A DNA stretch of 64,000 nucleotides from Nocardioides humi (GTDB lineage Bacteria; Actinomycetota; Actinomycetes; Propionibacteriales; Nocardioidaceae): contig NZ_CP041146.1 of NCBI RefSeq assembly GCF_006494775.1, forward strand, positions 6,156,619-6,220,618, read 5' to 3'. The notes beneath the pieces were generated by a model. That model saw only the letters and a list, made by a program, of their open reading frames with translations, was not told where the DNA came from and did no database searches. Position numbers and translations under genes: made by a program. Within the stretch, counting starts at the first letter, position 1; each line of letters starts with the position of its first letter. Shown here piece after piece: positions 25,897-37,763 of this stretch.

Positions 25897-26847
25897 ATGA
25901 GTCGCACCCTCTCGGCACCTGTGACGGTGTCCTTCGACTACACCCGATCGGTCGGCCCCGTGCTCGGCCGCTTCCTCACCGGGCTCCGCGACGGCCGGTT
26001 CGTCGGCGCCCTGCTCAGCGACGGTCGCGTCGTCGTACCGCCCCCGGAGTTCGACCCGCTCACCCACCGCGCGACGACCGACTTCGTCGACGTCGCCGAG
26101 ACCGGCACGGTGACCTCGTGGACGTGGGTCAGCGAGCCGGTCGCCGGGCAGCCGTTCGACCGCCCGTTCGCGTTCGCGCTCGTCACGCTCGACGGCGCCG
26201 ACGCGCCCCTGCTGCACGCGGTCGACGTGGCGAGCCCCGACGAGATCAGCACCGGCCTGCGGGTCCGGGCCCGCTGGGCCGCCGAGCGCACCGGCGCGAT
26301 CACCGACGTCGTCTTCGAGCCGGACACCGGTACGGCGAGCGCCCTCGTGCCCCCGGCCACCGAGGGCGACGTCACCGGCATCGTCACGCCGGTCAGCCTC
26401 GACTACACCTACGCCGCCTCCCCGGAGGAGTCCGCCTTCTTCCGCGGCCTCGCCGAGGGCCGGATCGTCGGCCAGCGCTGCCCGCAGTGCCGGAAGGTGT
26501 ACGTGCCGCCGCGGCCGGCCTGCCCGGTCGACGGCGTGCCGACGGTCGAGGAGATCGAGCTGTCCGACACCGGCACCGTGACGACCTTCTGCATCGTCAA
26601 CGTGCCCTTCCTGGGCCAGAAGATCACGCCGCCCTACGTCTCGGCGTACATCCTGCTCGACGGAGCGGACATCGCGCTGCAGCACCTGATCCTCGACATC
26701 CCGGTCGAGGAGATCCGGATGGGCCTGCGGGTCAAGGCGGTCTGGCGGCCCCGCGAGGAGTGGGGCACCACGATCGAGAACATCAGCCACTTCGCGCCGA
26801 GCGGCGAGCCGGACGCGGACTTCGACACCTACCGGCACCACCTCTGA
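25897..26847 (+). CDS. Two-domain DUF35 (OB-fold) protein, Rv3521-like
   Basis: 316 residues made of two DUF35 units. The second unit (about 165-300) has an intact zinc-ribbon, CPQCRKVYVPPRPACPVDG, followed by the OB-fold part ending VKAVWRPREEWGTTIENISHF. The first unit (about 10-150) keeps the OB-fold but has lost the cysteines (LLSDGRVVVPPPEFDPLTH). DUF35 proteins form complexes with thiolase-like Ltp proteins and bind acyl-CoA. Here the two following genes are such partners. The ATG at 25897 follows the double KstR operator. Probable role: aldol-lyase or thiolase accessory in side-chain removal. Confidence 0.8.
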   Translation: MSRTLSAPVTVSFDYTRSVGPVLGRFLTGLRDGRFVGALLSDGRVVVPPPEFDPLTHRATTDFVDVAETGTVTSWTWVSEPVAGQPFDRPFAFALVTLDGADAPLLHAVDVASPDEISTGLRVRARWAAERTGAITDVVFEPDTGTASALVPPATEGDVTGIVTPVSLDYTYAASPEESAFFRGLAEGRIVGQRCPQCRKVYVPPRPACPVDGVPTVEEIELSDTGTVTTFCIVNVPFLGQKITPPYVSAYILLDGADIALQHLILDIPVEEIRMGLRVKAVWRPREEWGTTIENISHFAPSGEPDADFDTYRHHL

Positions 26848-26910
26848 CGACACTGAATGGCCGAGCGTGTCGCAAGCGCCACGCTGCCGGCGAAAGGGAG
26901 ACAACAAGTG

Positions 26911-27966
26911 ATGCGTGACGTCGCCGTCGTCGGGTTCGCCCAGCGACAGATGCAGGACTACGACGGGTCGCCGACCTGTGCCGAGCTGCTCGTGCCGATC
27001 TTCGCCGAGTGCTACGAGCAGACGGGCTGGACGAAGAGGGACATCGGCTTCTGGTGCTCCGGCTCCTCGGACTACCTCGCCGGCCGGTCGTTCTCCTTCG
27101 TGAGCGCCATCGACGCGATCGGCGTGCTGCCGCCCGTGAACGAGTCGCACGTCGAGATGGACGCCGCCTGGGCGCTCTACGAGGCGTGGCTGAAGATCCA
27201 GACCGGCGAGGTCGACACCGCCCTGGTGTTCGGCTTCGGCAAGGCCTCGGCCGGCGTGCTGCGTCGTACCCTCAGCCTCCAGCTCGACCCGTACACCCTC
27301 ACCCCGCTGTGGCCGGACACGGTCTCGATCGCCGCGCTCCAGGCGCGGCTCGGCATCGACGCCGGCCTGTGGGACGAGGCCGCGATGGCCGAGGTCGTCA
27401 ACCGGTCGCTGACCGACGCCGAGAAGAACGAGTACGCCGTGCGGGCCGGCGGGTCGTCCGTCGAGGACCTCCTCGCCCGGCCGATGTTCGCCGACCCGCT
27501 GCGCAAGCACGACGCCGCGCCGGTCACCGACGGCGCCGCCGCGATCGTGCTCGCCGCGGGCGACAAGGCGCGCGAGGTCCGCGAGCGGCCGGCCTGGATC
27601 ACCGGCCTGGCGCACTACACCGACGGACTCCAGCTCGGCACCCGCGACCTGACCCGCTCGGAGTCGGCGTCCCGCGCCGCGACCGCGGTGGGCGGGCTCG
27701 ACGGGGTCGAGATCGCCGAGCTGCACGCGCCGTTCAGCCACCAGGAGCTCATCCTGCGCCGCGAGCTGGGCCTGGCCGACGACGTGCGCCTGAACCCGAG
27801 CGGCGGCGCGCTCGCCGGCAATCCGATGTTCACCGGCGGCGCGATCCGGATCGGCGAGGCCGCCCGCCGGGTCTGGGACGGCACCGCCGAGAAGGCGCTG
27901 GCGACCGCCACCAGCGGCCCGGCCCTGCAGCAGAACCTCGTCTGCGTGATGGAAGGAGCACTCTGA
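26911..27966 (+). CDS. Thiolase-like lipid-transfer protein, Ltp4 (Rv3522)-like
   Basis: 351 residues of the SCP-x thiolase-like family (MRDVAVVGFAQRQMQDY at the start, WCSGSSDYLAGRSFSFVSAIDAIG near 45-68, VTDGAAAIVLAAG near 205-217, NPSGGALAGNPMFTGGAIRIGEA near 291-313). The usual thiolase nucleophile Cys is not evident at the expected place, in line with Ltp-type aldol-lyases. A strong ribosome-binding site (AAAGGGAG) supports the ATG at 26911. It overlaps the next gene by one base. Confidence 0.8.
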   Translation: MRDVAVVGFAQRQMQDYDGSPTCAELLVPIFAECYEQTGWTKRDIGFWCSGSSDYLAGRSFSFVSAIDAIGVLPPVNESHVEMDAAWALYEAWLKIQTGEVDTALVFGFGKASAGVLRRTLSLQLDPYTLTPLWPDTVSIAALQARLGIDAGLWDEAAMAEVVNRSLTDAEKNEYAVRAGGSSVEDLLARPMFADPLRKHDAAPVTDGAAAIVLAAGDKAREVRERPAWITGLAHYTDGLQLGTRDLTRSESASRAATAVGGLDGVEIAELHAPFSHQELILRRELGLADDVRLNPSGGALAGNPMFTGGAIRIGEAARRVWDGTAEKALATATSGPALQQNLVCVMEGAL

Positions 27967-29129
27967 TGGGCAAGACTCCCGCAGCCGTGATCGGCGTGGG
28001 CCAGACCCACCACCGCGCCAAGCGCGAGGACGTCTCGATGGCCGGCCTGTGCCGCGAGGCGATGGACCGGGCGCTCGAGGATGCCGGGATGACCCTGGAC
28101 GAGATCGACGCGATCGTCGTCGGCAAGGCGCCCGACCTGTTCGAGGGCGTGATGATGCCGGAGCTGTACCTCGCCGAGGCGCTCGGCGCCGCCGGCAAGC
28201 CGCTGCTGCGCGTCCACACCGCCGGCTCGGTCGGCGGCTCGACCGCCATCGTCGCCGCCTCGCTCGTGCAGTCCGGGGTGCACCGGAAGGTGCTCACCGT
28301 GGCCTTCGAGAAGCAGTCGGAGTCCAACGCGATGTGGGCGCTCTCGGTGCCCGTGCCCTTCGTGATGCCGGTCCACGCCGGTGCCGGCGGCTACTTCGCC
28401 CCGCACGTGCGCTCCTACATCCGCCGCTCCGGCGCGCCGGACCACATCGGCGCGATCGTCGCGGCCAAGGACCGCACCAACGCGTTGCAGAACCCCTACG
28501 CCCACCTCCACAACGAGGGCACCACCGTCGAGTCGGTGCTGGCCTCGCAGATGCTCTGGGACCCGATCCGGTACGACGAGACGTGCCCCTCCTCCGACGG
28601 CGCCTGCGCCCTGGTGATCGCCGACGAGGACGTCGCGGCGTCGTCGCCGAACCCGGCCTGGATCCACGGCACCGTGATGCGCTCCGAGCCCACCACGGCC
28701 GCCGAGCGCGACCAGGTCAACCCGCAGGCGGGCCGGGACGCGGCCGCCGCACTGTGGAAGCAGGCCGGCATCACCTCGCCCATCGACGAGATCGACGCGG
28801 CCGAGATCTACGTGCCCTTCTCCTGGTTCGAGCCGATGTGGCTGGAGAACCTCGGCTTCGCCGCCGAGGGCGAGGGCTGGAAGCTGACCGAGGCCGGCGA
28901 GACCGCGATGACCGGGCGGATCCCCGTCAACTGCTCCGGCGGCGTGCTCTCCTCGAACCCGATCGGCGCCTCCGGCATGCTCCGCTTCGGCGAGGCGGCG
29001 CTGCAGGTCCGCGGTGCGGCCGGCGAGCACCAGGTCGACGGCGCCCGCAAGGCCCTCGGCCACGCGTACGGCGGCGGGTCGCAGTTCTTCGCGATGTGGG
29101 TGGTCGGCGCGGACCGGCCGACCAACTGA
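27966..29129 (+). CDS. Thiolase-like lipid-transfer protein, Ltp3 (Rv3523)-like
   Basis: 387 residues of the same family (AAVIGVGQTHHRAKREDVSMAGL at the start, VHTAGSVGGSTAIVAASLV near 80-98, YDETCPSSDGACALVIADED near 203-222, NCSGGVLSSNPIGASGMLRFGEAAL near 321-345). The ATG overlaps the previous stop (TGATG). With the DUF35 gene and the Ltp4-like gene it repeats the order of mycobacterial Rv3521-Rv3523. By analogy it cleaves or supports cleavage of a shortened steroid side chain; the direct reaction is not shown by the sequence. Confidence 0.82.
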   Translation: MGKTPAAVIGVGQTHHRAKREDVSMAGLCREAMDRALEDAGMTLDEIDAIVVGKAPDLFEGVMMPELYLAEALGAAGKPLLRVHTAGSVGGSTAIVAASLVQSGVHRKVLTVAFEKQSESNAMWALSVPVPFVMPVHAGAGGYFAPHVRSYIRRSGAPDHIGAIVAAKDRTNALQNPYAHLHNEGTTVESVLASQMLWDPIRYDETCPSSDGACALVIADEDVAASSPNPAWIHGTVMRSEPTTAAERDQVNPQAGRDAAAALWKQAGITSPIDEIDAAEIYVPFSWFEPMWLENLGFAAEGEGWKLTEAGETAMTGRIPVNCSGGVLSSNPIGASGMLRFGEAALQVRGAAGEHQVDGARKALGHAYGGGSQFFAMWVVGADRPTN

Positions 29130-29154
29130 CGGTTTCGCGCGCCCGGGAGGTGGC

Positions 29155-29160
29155 TAGGGT
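29155..29160 (+). promoter_or_regulatory. -10 box (TAGGGT) of the membrane protein gene, predicted leaderless
   Basis: The hexamer ends 6 bases before the GTG at 29167. Confidence 0.5.
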
Positions 29161-29166
29161 CACGGC

Positions 29167-29882
29167 GTGAACGACGCGCCGTACCCGCCTCCCCGCCTCC
29201 GCCGGGCCCGCCCCGCATCGGCCCGCCCGGCAACGGACCCGCGGTCGCCGCGCTGGTGCTGGGCATCGTCGCGCTCTGCGTGGCGGTCGTCCCGTTCGTC
29301 AACCTCGTCGGCATCCTCGCGGCGTTGGTCGGCCTGGTCCTCGGCGTGATCGGGATCGTGCGCGGACGGCGGATCGGGCGTCGTACCGGCATGGCCGCGT
29401 GGGGCATCGGCCTGTCGGCGGTGGCGATCGCCGTGTCCGTGGTGGTCGGGCTCTGGACCCTGCGCTACCTCGGCGACCTGTTCGACTTCGTCGACCCGCC
29501 CGAGCCGAGCGCGGAGATCGGCGAGTGGTTCCGCACCGACGACGGCGATCTCGCCGTCAAGGTCACCTCGGTGGAGTGCGCGCCCAGCCAGAGCGGGGCG
29601 GCCGACGCCCGCGTGTGCACCTTCGTCTTCGACGCCCGCAACGAGAGCGAGCGGACACTGCTGCTCGACCACATCAGGGTCAAGGCCGTCGTCGACGGCG
29701 CGTGGCGAGACCCGTCGCTCGAAGGCGAGAAGAGGCTGGCTCCCGGCGCCGCGAGCACCATCACCGGCCGGATCTCCGTCTACGGCGCGACGCTGGAGGG
29801 ACTGGCCTTCGACGCCGACGACGCCTCCAGCCACAGCGCGGTCGTCGTGGATGTGAGCTCGGCTCAGAGGTTCCGCCAGTAG
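29167..29882 (+). CDS. DUF4190-like membrane protein with Pro-rich N-terminus, one frameshift
   Basis: Repaired, this is about 238 residues. It starts at a GTG with NDAPYPPP, then a proline/glycine-rich linker (PGPPRIGPPGNGP), two membrane helices (VAALVLGIVALCVAVVPFVNLVGIL and WGIGLSAVAIAVSVVVGLWTL) and an outer C-terminal domain with two cysteines (VECAPS and RVCTFVF). The frame break is near 29194 in a CCCC run; one extra C joins the parts. The stop codon lies inside a MITE-like repeat. Function unknown. Confidence 0.65.
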
Positions 29883-30045
29883 GTGGCGTCGTCGCGAGCG
29901 CCGCGAGGCGCGTGCGATGGCAAAGGCCACTTCGTTCAGACCTGGACGCGAAGGCAGGCTGGATCGCCTTTCGAGCGGCCGCAACGCCGCCAGTGTGCGT
30001 GCATCGCGGCGCGCAGCAGGCGGCACCTACTGACGGAATCTCTCA
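29864..30045. repeat. MITE-like inverted repeat element A
   Basis: The arms 29864-29888 and 30021-30045 are inverted repeats that match at about 21 of 25 positions, with AGTAGGTG perfect in both. The inside carries GAGGCGCGTGC (29905-29915) and GTGCGTGCATCGC (29995-30007), which recur in element B in the opposite order. It covers the stop codon of the upstream gene and most of the space before map. No coding sequence is present. Confidence 0.6.
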
Positions 30046-30055
30046 GGCGGATCAG

Positions 30056-30061
30056 TAGGCT
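30056..30061 (+). promoter_or_regulatory. -10 box (TAGGCT) of map, predicted leaderless
   Basis: The hexamer ends 7 bases before the GTG at 30069, just outside the MITE-like element. Confidence 0.5.
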
Positions 30062-30068
30062 CGACCCC

Positions 30069-30836
30069 GTGATCGAGCTGCGCACCCCCACCCAGATCGA
30101 GCAGATGCGCCCGGCCGGGCGCTTCGTGGCCTCGGTGATCCAGGCCCTCGCCGAGAAGGCCGACGTCGGGGTCAACCTGCTCGAGCTCGACGCACTCGCC
30201 CACCGGATGATCAAGGACGCCGGCGCGGAGTCCTGCTATATCGACTACCACCCGTCGTTCGGCGCCATGCCCTTCGGCAAGGTGCTCTGCACCTCGGTCA
30301 ACGACGGCGTGCTGCACGGCCTGCCGTTCGACTACACCCTGCAGGACGGCGACCTGCTCTCGGTCGACTTCGCCGCCTCCGTCGACGGCTGGGTGGCGGA
30401 CTCGGCGCTGTCGGTCATCGTCGGCACGCCGGACCCGAAGGACGAGTGGCTGATCGACGTCACGCAGCGGGCGCTCGACGCCGGCATCGCCGCCGCCCGG
30501 CCCGGCAACAAGCTGGGCGACATCTCGCACGCCATCGGCTCGGTCGCGCACGGCGAGGGCCTGAAGGTCAACCTCCAGTTCGGCGGCCACGGCGTCGGCC
30601 GGACCATGCACGGCGAGCCGCACGTCGCCAACGACGGGCGCGCCGGCCGCGGGCTCAAGCTGCGCCCGGGTCTGGTGATCGCGATCGAGCCGTGGTTCCT
30701 GCACGGCACCGACGAGATCGTGTTCGACCCCGACGGCTGGACGATCCGCAGCGCCGACGGCTCGCGCGGCGCCCACGTCGAGCACACCATCGCGATCACC
30801 TCCGGCGACCCGCTCGTCCTCACCGCTCGCGACTGA
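30069..30836 (+). CDS. map: Type I methionine aminopeptidase
   Basis: 255 residues; removes the initiator methionine from new proteins in the cytoplasm. The fold's metal ligands are visible: D in LLSVDFAASVDGWVADSALS (near 98 and 109), H in GGHGVGRTMHGEPHV near 177, E in LVIAIEPWF near 210 and E in HVEHTIAIT near 240. The substrate-side HPSFGAMPFGKVLCTSVNDGV-like stretch is present as well. It starts at a GTG. The gene stands alone, with no secretion-operon partners nearby, so it may be a second copy. Confidence 0.9.
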   Translation: MIELRTPTQIEQMRPAGRFVASVIQALAEKADVGVNLLELDALAHRMIKDAGAESCYIDYHPSFGAMPFGKVLCTSVNDGVLHGLPFDYTLQDGDLLSVDFAASVDGWVADSALSVIVGTPDPKDEWLIDVTQRALDAGIAAARPGNKLGDISHAIGSVAHGEGLKVNLQFGGHGVGRTMHGEPHVANDGRAGRGLKLRPGLVIAIEPWFLHGTDEIVFDPDGWTIRSADGSRGAHVEHTIAITSGDPLVLTARD

Positions 30837-30936
30837 CCCGTTCTACGCGGCCGACGCGCCCGGCGCTGCCGCCCGCGGCTGGCCGGGGGCCTGCGGGGTA
30901 CCACCCCGTCACGACCCGAGCTGACGGCGAGGTGCC

Positions 30937-32034
30937 ATGGACCGGCGAACCATGGGCGTCGAGGAGGAGCTCCTCCTCGTCGACCCCGAGACCCGCGCGG
31001 CCGTGCCGCGCGCCGAGCAGGTGCTCCGGCACGCGGCCGAGCACGACCTGGACCCGCTCGAGGAGCTCGACCACGAGCTGTTCGCCCACCAGCTGGAGAC
31101 CCGGACGCCGCCGGTCACCGATGCCGCCGAGCTCCGCGGGCATCTCGTGCGCCTGCGGCGCCGCGCCGCGCTGGCCGCCGACGGCGCCGGGGTCCTGACG
31201 GCCGCCTCCGGCGCGGTCCCGCTGCCGGGCGCCCCGCCGCGGACCACCCGCGACGATCGGTACCTCACCATGGTCGAGACGTACGGCGAGGTGGCGCGCC
31301 CCGGCGGCACGTGCGGCCAGCACGTGCACGTCCGGGTCGACGGCGACGAGGAGGGCGTGCGCGCCATCGACTCGCTCGCGCCCTGGCTGCCCGTGCTCCT
31401 GGCGATCAGCGCGAACTCGCCCTTCTACCACGGCCGCGACACGCGCTACGCGTCGTGGCGCTCCCAGGCGTGGGCGCAGTGGCCCAGCGCCGGCCCGACC
31501 GAGGCGTTCGGCTCGGCCGCGGCCTACCACGCCCTGAGCCGGCAGCTGATCGCGTCGGGCGCGGCGATGGACCAGGGCATGCTCTACTTCGACGCGCGCC
31601 TCTCGGCGCACCAGCCGACCGTCGAGGTGCGCATCGCCGACGTGTGCACCGACCCGGACGACGCCACCCTGGTGGCGGTCCTGGCCCGGGCGCTGGTGTG
31701 TCGCGAGCTCGACGGCGGCGGGCTGCCGGCCGGCCGGTGGCGCGCCGAGCTGCTGCGCGCGTCCCGGTGGCGCGCGGCCCGCCACGGGCTCACCGACCGG
31801 CTGCTCGACCCGGTCACCGGCGTCCTGGAGCCGGCCCGCGCCGTCCTCGAGGGGCTCCTCGCCGCGGTCACCGACCAGCTCGAGGAGTACGGCGACGCCG
31901 ACCTGGTGCGCGCCGCGATCCCGCGCGTGCTGGCCGAGGGCGGCGCGACGCGTCAGCGCGCCGTCCACGAGCGCAGCGACGGCAGCCTCCCGGCCGTCGT
32001 GGACGACCTGGTCCGTCGTACCAACGCCGGGTGA
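30937..32034 (+). CDS. Carboxylate-amine ligase, YbdK/GCS2 family
   Basis: 365 residues of the glutamate-cysteine ligase type 2 family. The start has the signature MGVEEELLLVDPETRA, followed by ELFAHQLETRTPP near 48, the GGTCGQHVHVRVDG motif near 123-136 and TVEVRIADVCTDPDDA near 228-243. It is predicted to join glutamate to an amine (weak gamma-glutamylcysteine synthetase activity is known for YbdK). The length is normal. The context gives no pathway. Confidence 0.83.
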   Translation: MDRRTMGVEEELLLVDPETRAAVPRAEQVLRHAAEHDLDPLEELDHELFAHQLETRTPPVTDAAELRGHLVRLRRRAALAADGAGVLTAASGAVPLPGAPPRTTRDDRYLTMVETYGEVARPGGTCGQHVHVRVDGDEEGVRAIDSLAPWLPVLLAISANSPFYHGRDTRYASWRSQAWAQWPSAGPTEAFGSAAAYHALSRQLIASGAAMDQGMLYFDARLSAHQPTVEVRIADVCTDPDDATLVAVLARALVCRELDGGGLPAGRWRAELLRASRWRAARHGLTDRLLDPVTGVLEPARAVLEGLLAAVTDQLEEYGDADLVRAAIPRVLAEGGATRQRAVHERSDGSLPAVVDDLVRRTNAG

Positions 32035-32037
32035 GGC

Positions 32038-32190
32038 TCAGTGGGTGAGGCCCCAGATGAAGCCGAAGATCCCGCAGGCCACGCCCAGTCCGACGATCAG
32101 CCACAGCGAGATCCACGCGAGGGAGTGCATCCCGTGCTGGTAGTGGTTCTCCGAGAACCCCGGGAACTGCTCGGCGTTGACGTCGCTCAC
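32038..32190 (-). CDS. 50-residue single-pass membrane protein
   Basis: It starts at a GTG six bases after AGGAGG; an in-frame ATG overlaps that ribosome-binding site and is rejected as start. The peptide has an N-terminal polar part (SDVNAEQFPGFSENHYQHG) and one helix (SLAWISLWLIVGLGVACGIFGFIWGL). It lies 53 bases downstream of cyp125 on the same strand and may be co-transcribed. I do not recognise it. Confidence 0.6.
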   Translation of the reverse strand: MSDVNAEQFPGFSENHYQHGMHSLAWISLWLIVGLGVACGIFGFIWGLTH

Positions 32191-32243
32191 GGACAACCTC
32201 CTCATGATCGGCCTGCTCCTCGCACCGAACGCTACTGCATCGC

Positions 32244-34810
<2,567 letters not shown>

Positions 34811-34849
34811 GCCCGGCCTCGACCTCCGCCGGGAGCGAGGGCCGGCCGG

Positions 34850-36190
34850 CTACCTCCGGGAGCGCTTCTCCCGCGGCTGGACCTTGATCTCGATCGGCGT
34901 GCCCACGAAGCCGAACTCCTCGCGCAGCCGGCGCTCGACGAACCGCTCGTAGCCCTGGTCGAGCCGGCCGGTGGTGAACAGCTTGAACACCGGCGGGGCG
35001 CTCTGCACCTGGCTGCCGAACAGGATCCGCGGCTGCTTGCCGCCGCGCACCGGGTGCGGGTGCTCGGCGACGATCCGGCCGAGGAAGGAGTTGAGCGCGC
35101 CGGTCGACACCCGGGTCTCCCAGCCCTCGATCGCACGGTCGAGGGCGGGGACGAGCCGGTCGACGTGCCAGCCGGTCTTCGCGGTGATGTTGATCCGCGG
35201 CGCCCACTGCACCTGGACGAGGTCGCGCTCGATCTCGCGGTCGAGGTAGTAGCGGCGCTCGGCGTCGACGAGGTCCCACTTGTTGAAGGCGATCACGAGC
35301 GCCTTGCCGGCCTCGCGCACCTCCTGGAGGATCCGCATGTCCTGCTCGGCGATGGACTCGTTGCCGGCGAGCACGAGCACGCACACCTCGGCGCGCTCGA
35401 TCGCGGTCGAGGTGCGCAGCCACGCGTAGTACTCGTGGCCGGATGCCTCCTTGACCCGCTTGCGGATGCCGGCGGTGTCGATGAACCGCCACTCCCGGCC
35501 CCCCAGCGACACCAGCTCGTCGACCGGGTCCACGGTCGTACCGGCGACGTTGTCGACGACGACCCGCTCCTCGCCGGCGAGCTTGTTGAGCAGCGACGAC
35601 TTGCCGACATTGGGGCGCCCGACGATGGCGATCCGCCGCGGCCCGCCGATCTCCTGCTCGAGCCGGTCCGGCGCCTCCGGCAGCACCGCGAGCACGGCGT
35701 CGAGCAGGTCGCCCGAGCCGCGCCCGTGCAGCGCGGACACCGCGAAGGGCTCCCCCAGGCCGAGGTTCCACAGGCCGTGGGCCTCGGCCTCGGCGCGCTC
35801 GTCGTCGACCTTGTTGGCGGCGAGCACGACCGGCTTGCCGGACTTCCGCAGCACCCGGACGACCGCCTCGTCGGCGTCGGTGATGCCGATGGTCGCGTCG
35901 ACCACGAACAGCACGGCGTCGGCGAGGCTGACCGCGATCTCGGCCTGCGCCTTGATCCGCTCCGCCATGCCGCGGGCGTCGGGGTCCCAGCCGCCGGTGT
36001 CGACGAGCGTGAACGCCCGCCCGGCCCACTCGGCGTCGTAGGAGACCCGGTCGCGGGTCACGCCGGGGACGTCCTCGACGACCGCCTCGCGGCGGCCGAG
36101 GATCCGGTTCACCAGGGTCGACTTGCCGACGTTCGGGCGGCCGACGACGGCCAGCACCGGGACCACCCCGGCCGGGGTGTCTTCACTCAT
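34850..36190 (-). CDS. der: Ribosome-assembly GTPase Der (EngA)
   Basis: 446 residues with the two tandem GTPase domains unique to Der. Domain 1 has [12 protein letters not shown] near 17, DTGGWD and NKVD; domain 2 has [12 protein letters not shown] near 191, DTAGIRKR and NKWD. A C-terminal KH-like domain follows. It acts in 50S subunit assembly. It overlaps plsC by 8 bases. In mycobacteria der also follows cmk in this neighbourhood. Confidence 0.95.
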   Translation of the reverse strand: MSEDTPAGVVPVLAVVGRPNVGKSTLVNRILGRREAVVEDVPGVTRDRVSYDAEWAGRAFTLVDTGGWDPDARGMAERIKAQAEIAVSLADAVLFVVDATIGITDADEAVVRVLRKSGKPVVLAANKVDDERAEAEAHGLWNLGLGEPFAVSALHGRGSGDLLDAVLAVLPEAPDRLEQEIGGPRRIAIVGRPNVGKSSLLNKLAGEERVVVDNVAGTTVDPVDELVSLGGREWRFIDTAGIRKRVKEASGHEYYAWLRTSTAIERAEVCVLVLAGNESIAEQDMRILQEVREAGKALVIAFNKWDLVDAERRYYLDREIERDLVQVQWAPRINITAKTGWHVDRLVPALDRAIEGWETRVSTGALNSFLGRIVAEHPHPVRGGKQPRILFGSQVQSAPPVFKLFTTGRLDQGYERFVERRLREEFGFVGTPIEIKVQPREKRSRR

Positions 36191-36899
36191 CACGCTCTCC
36201 TTGCGGGAGCGGGCCGGGCAGGCTCCGCCCCGTCTCGTCCAGGGCTCCGGCCAGCTGCCGCTGCATGTGGTCGCGCAGCACGGCCGAGGTCGAACGGACA
36301 TTCTCCCGCGTCCGGGGCCACGGCACCGCATCGACGGCGTACGGCTCCCCCACCACGATGTCGATCCGCGCCCCCTTGTGGGGCAGCGAGCTGCTGGACC
36401 CGCCCGGGTCGCGCGAGCCCAGGAAGGTCAGCGGTACGACGGGCGCGCCGGTCACCAGGGCGAGGTACGCCGCGCCGCCGTGGAAGGTCTCCAGGTCCCC
36501 CGGGCCGCGGGTGCCCTCGGGGAAGACGCCGACCGCGTGGCCCTCGCGCAGCACCCGCAGCGCGATCCGCACCGCGGCCGGGTCGGTGCGGAACCGGTCG
36601 AGCGGGATCTGACCGGTCGCCCGCAGGAAGCCGCCCAGGGGCCCGGCGAACATCTCGATCTTGGTCAGCGCGTGCACCGGCCGGGGCGCGAAGATCGCCA
36701 TCAGCGGACCGTCCACGAAGCCGATGTGGTTGGCCGCCACGACCGCCGGACCGGTCGCCGGGAACCGCCCGGCGTGGTGGACCCGGACGTCCCAGCGGCG
36801 CCGGATCAGCCACTGCGACGTACGCCGGCCGCGCACCAGCAGCCCACGCGCCGGGGTCCGCACCGCATGACTGCGCGGCACCTGGTGATGCGCGCTCAC
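36183..36899 (-). CDS. 1-acyl-glycerol-3-phosphate acyltransferase (PlsC family)
   Basis: 238 residues with the acyltransferase motifs NHIGFVDGP (H-x4-D, near 58-66), [23 protein letters not shown] (near 125-147) and VVPLTFLG. It should acylate lysophosphatidic acid or a similar lysophospholipid at the membrane. It lies between cmk and der and overlaps der by 8 bases, an arrangement seen in other actinobacteria. An inverted repeat element separates it from cmk. Confidence 0.85.
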   Translation of the reverse strand: MSAHHQVPRSHAVRTPARGLLVRGRRTSQWLIRRRWDVRVHHAGRFPATGPAVVAANHIGFVDGPLMAIFAPRPVHALTKIEMFAGPLGGFLRATGQIPLDRFRTDPAAVRIALRVLREGHAVGVFPEGTRGPGDLETFHGGAAYLALVTGAPVVPLTFLGSRDPGGSSSSLPHKGARIDIVVGEPYAVDAVPWPRTRENVRSTSAVLRDHMQRQLAGALDETGRSLPGPLPQGERDE

Positions 36900-36945
36900 G
36901 CGCGCTCCATCACCGGTATCGCGTCGCGACCAAGACGTGGGGCTT

Positions 36946-37047
36946 GGAGGTGTCCAGGTGCGTGCATCGCAAGGCGGCGGAGCGACGGCATACCGGGTTG
37001 TCTACCGAGCTTCGCCAACGCCGTGAGGCGCGTGCCTGGGCGACTCC
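36946..37047. repeat. MITE-like inverted repeat element B
   Basis: The arms 36946-36958 and 37035-37047 are inverted and match at 10 of 13 positions (GGAG and CCAGG are identical). Inside are GTGCGTGCATCGC (36958-36970) and GAGGCGCGTGC (37025-37035), both shared with element A but in swapped order. It supplies the cmk stop codon and about its last 14 codons. Confidence 0.55.
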
Positions 37048-37739
37048 GGGCCCGCGCCTTGGCCGCGACGCGCTACCAGGCCCACCACGACGTCGACGAC
37101 CTCGTCCAGGGTCAGCTCGGTGGAGTCGACGTGGACCGCACCGTCGGCCATGGTCAGCGGCGCGACCGCCCGGCCCGAGTCGATCCGGTCGCGGGCGAGC
37201 AGGGACTCCCGGGTCGCGGTGACGTCGGCGCCGCCGTTCTCCAGCGCCCGGCGGGCGGCCCGGGCCGCGGGATCGGCGGTGAGGTAGACCTTGAGGTCGG
37301 CCTGCGGCCAGACCACGGAGCCGATGTCGCGGCCCTCGACGACGATGCCGCCGCGGGGTCCCGCGGCGGGGGCGATGATCTCCCGCTGGAGGTCGACCAG
37401 CCGGGCGCGCACCTCGGGCACCGCGCTCACGGGTGAGACCGCGCCGTTGACCTCGTCGCTGCGGATCTCGACGGAGACGTCGCGGCCGTCCACCGTGATG
37501 GTGGGCGCGAGCGGGTCGGTGCCGGACGCGAGGACAGGCTCCGCGGCGCGCGCGGCGACCGCGGCCGGGTCGTGCACGTCGACGCCGTGGTGCAGCATCC
37601 ACCAGGTCACCGCGCGGTACTGCGCCCCGGTGTCGAGGTAGCGCAGGCCCAGCCGGACGGCGACCGCGCGGCAGGTGCTCGACTTGCCGGAGCCGGAGGT
37701 TCCGTCCACTGCGACCACGACATTCACCGGCACGTCCAC
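37002..37739 (-). CDS. cmk: Cytidylate kinase
   Basis: 245 residues; phosphorylates CMP/dCMP. The P-loop is [16 protein letters not shown] near 9-24, [14 protein letters not shown] near 33-46 is the substrate part, and [35 protein letters not shown] near 130-165 holds the lid arginines. The last residues ([18 protein letters not shown]) are not typical and are coded by the repeat element. A GTG start is supported by a -10 (TAAGGT) 7 bases upstream. plsC follows 100 bases downstream, then der. Confidence 0.93.
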   Translation of the reverse strand: MDVPVNVVVAVDGTSGSGKSSTCRAVAVRLGLRYLDTGAQYRAVTWWMLHHGVDVHDPAAVAARAAEPVLASGTDPLAPTITVDGRDVSVEIRSDEVNGAVSPVSAVPEVRARLVDLQREIIAPAAGPRGGIVVEGRDIGSVVWPQADLKVYLTADPAARAARRALENGGADVTATRESLLARDRIDSGRAVAPLTMADGAVHVDSTELTLDEVVDVVVGLVARRGQGAGPESPRHAPHGVGEAR

Positions 37740-37746
37740 GGGCGGA

Positions 37747-37752
37747 ACCTTA
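37747..37752 (-). promoter_or_regulatory. -10 box (TAAGGT) of cmk, predicted leaderless
   Basis: The hexamer ends 7 bases before the GTG at 37739. Confidence 0.5.
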
Positions 37753-37763
37753 CCCGTGGCACG

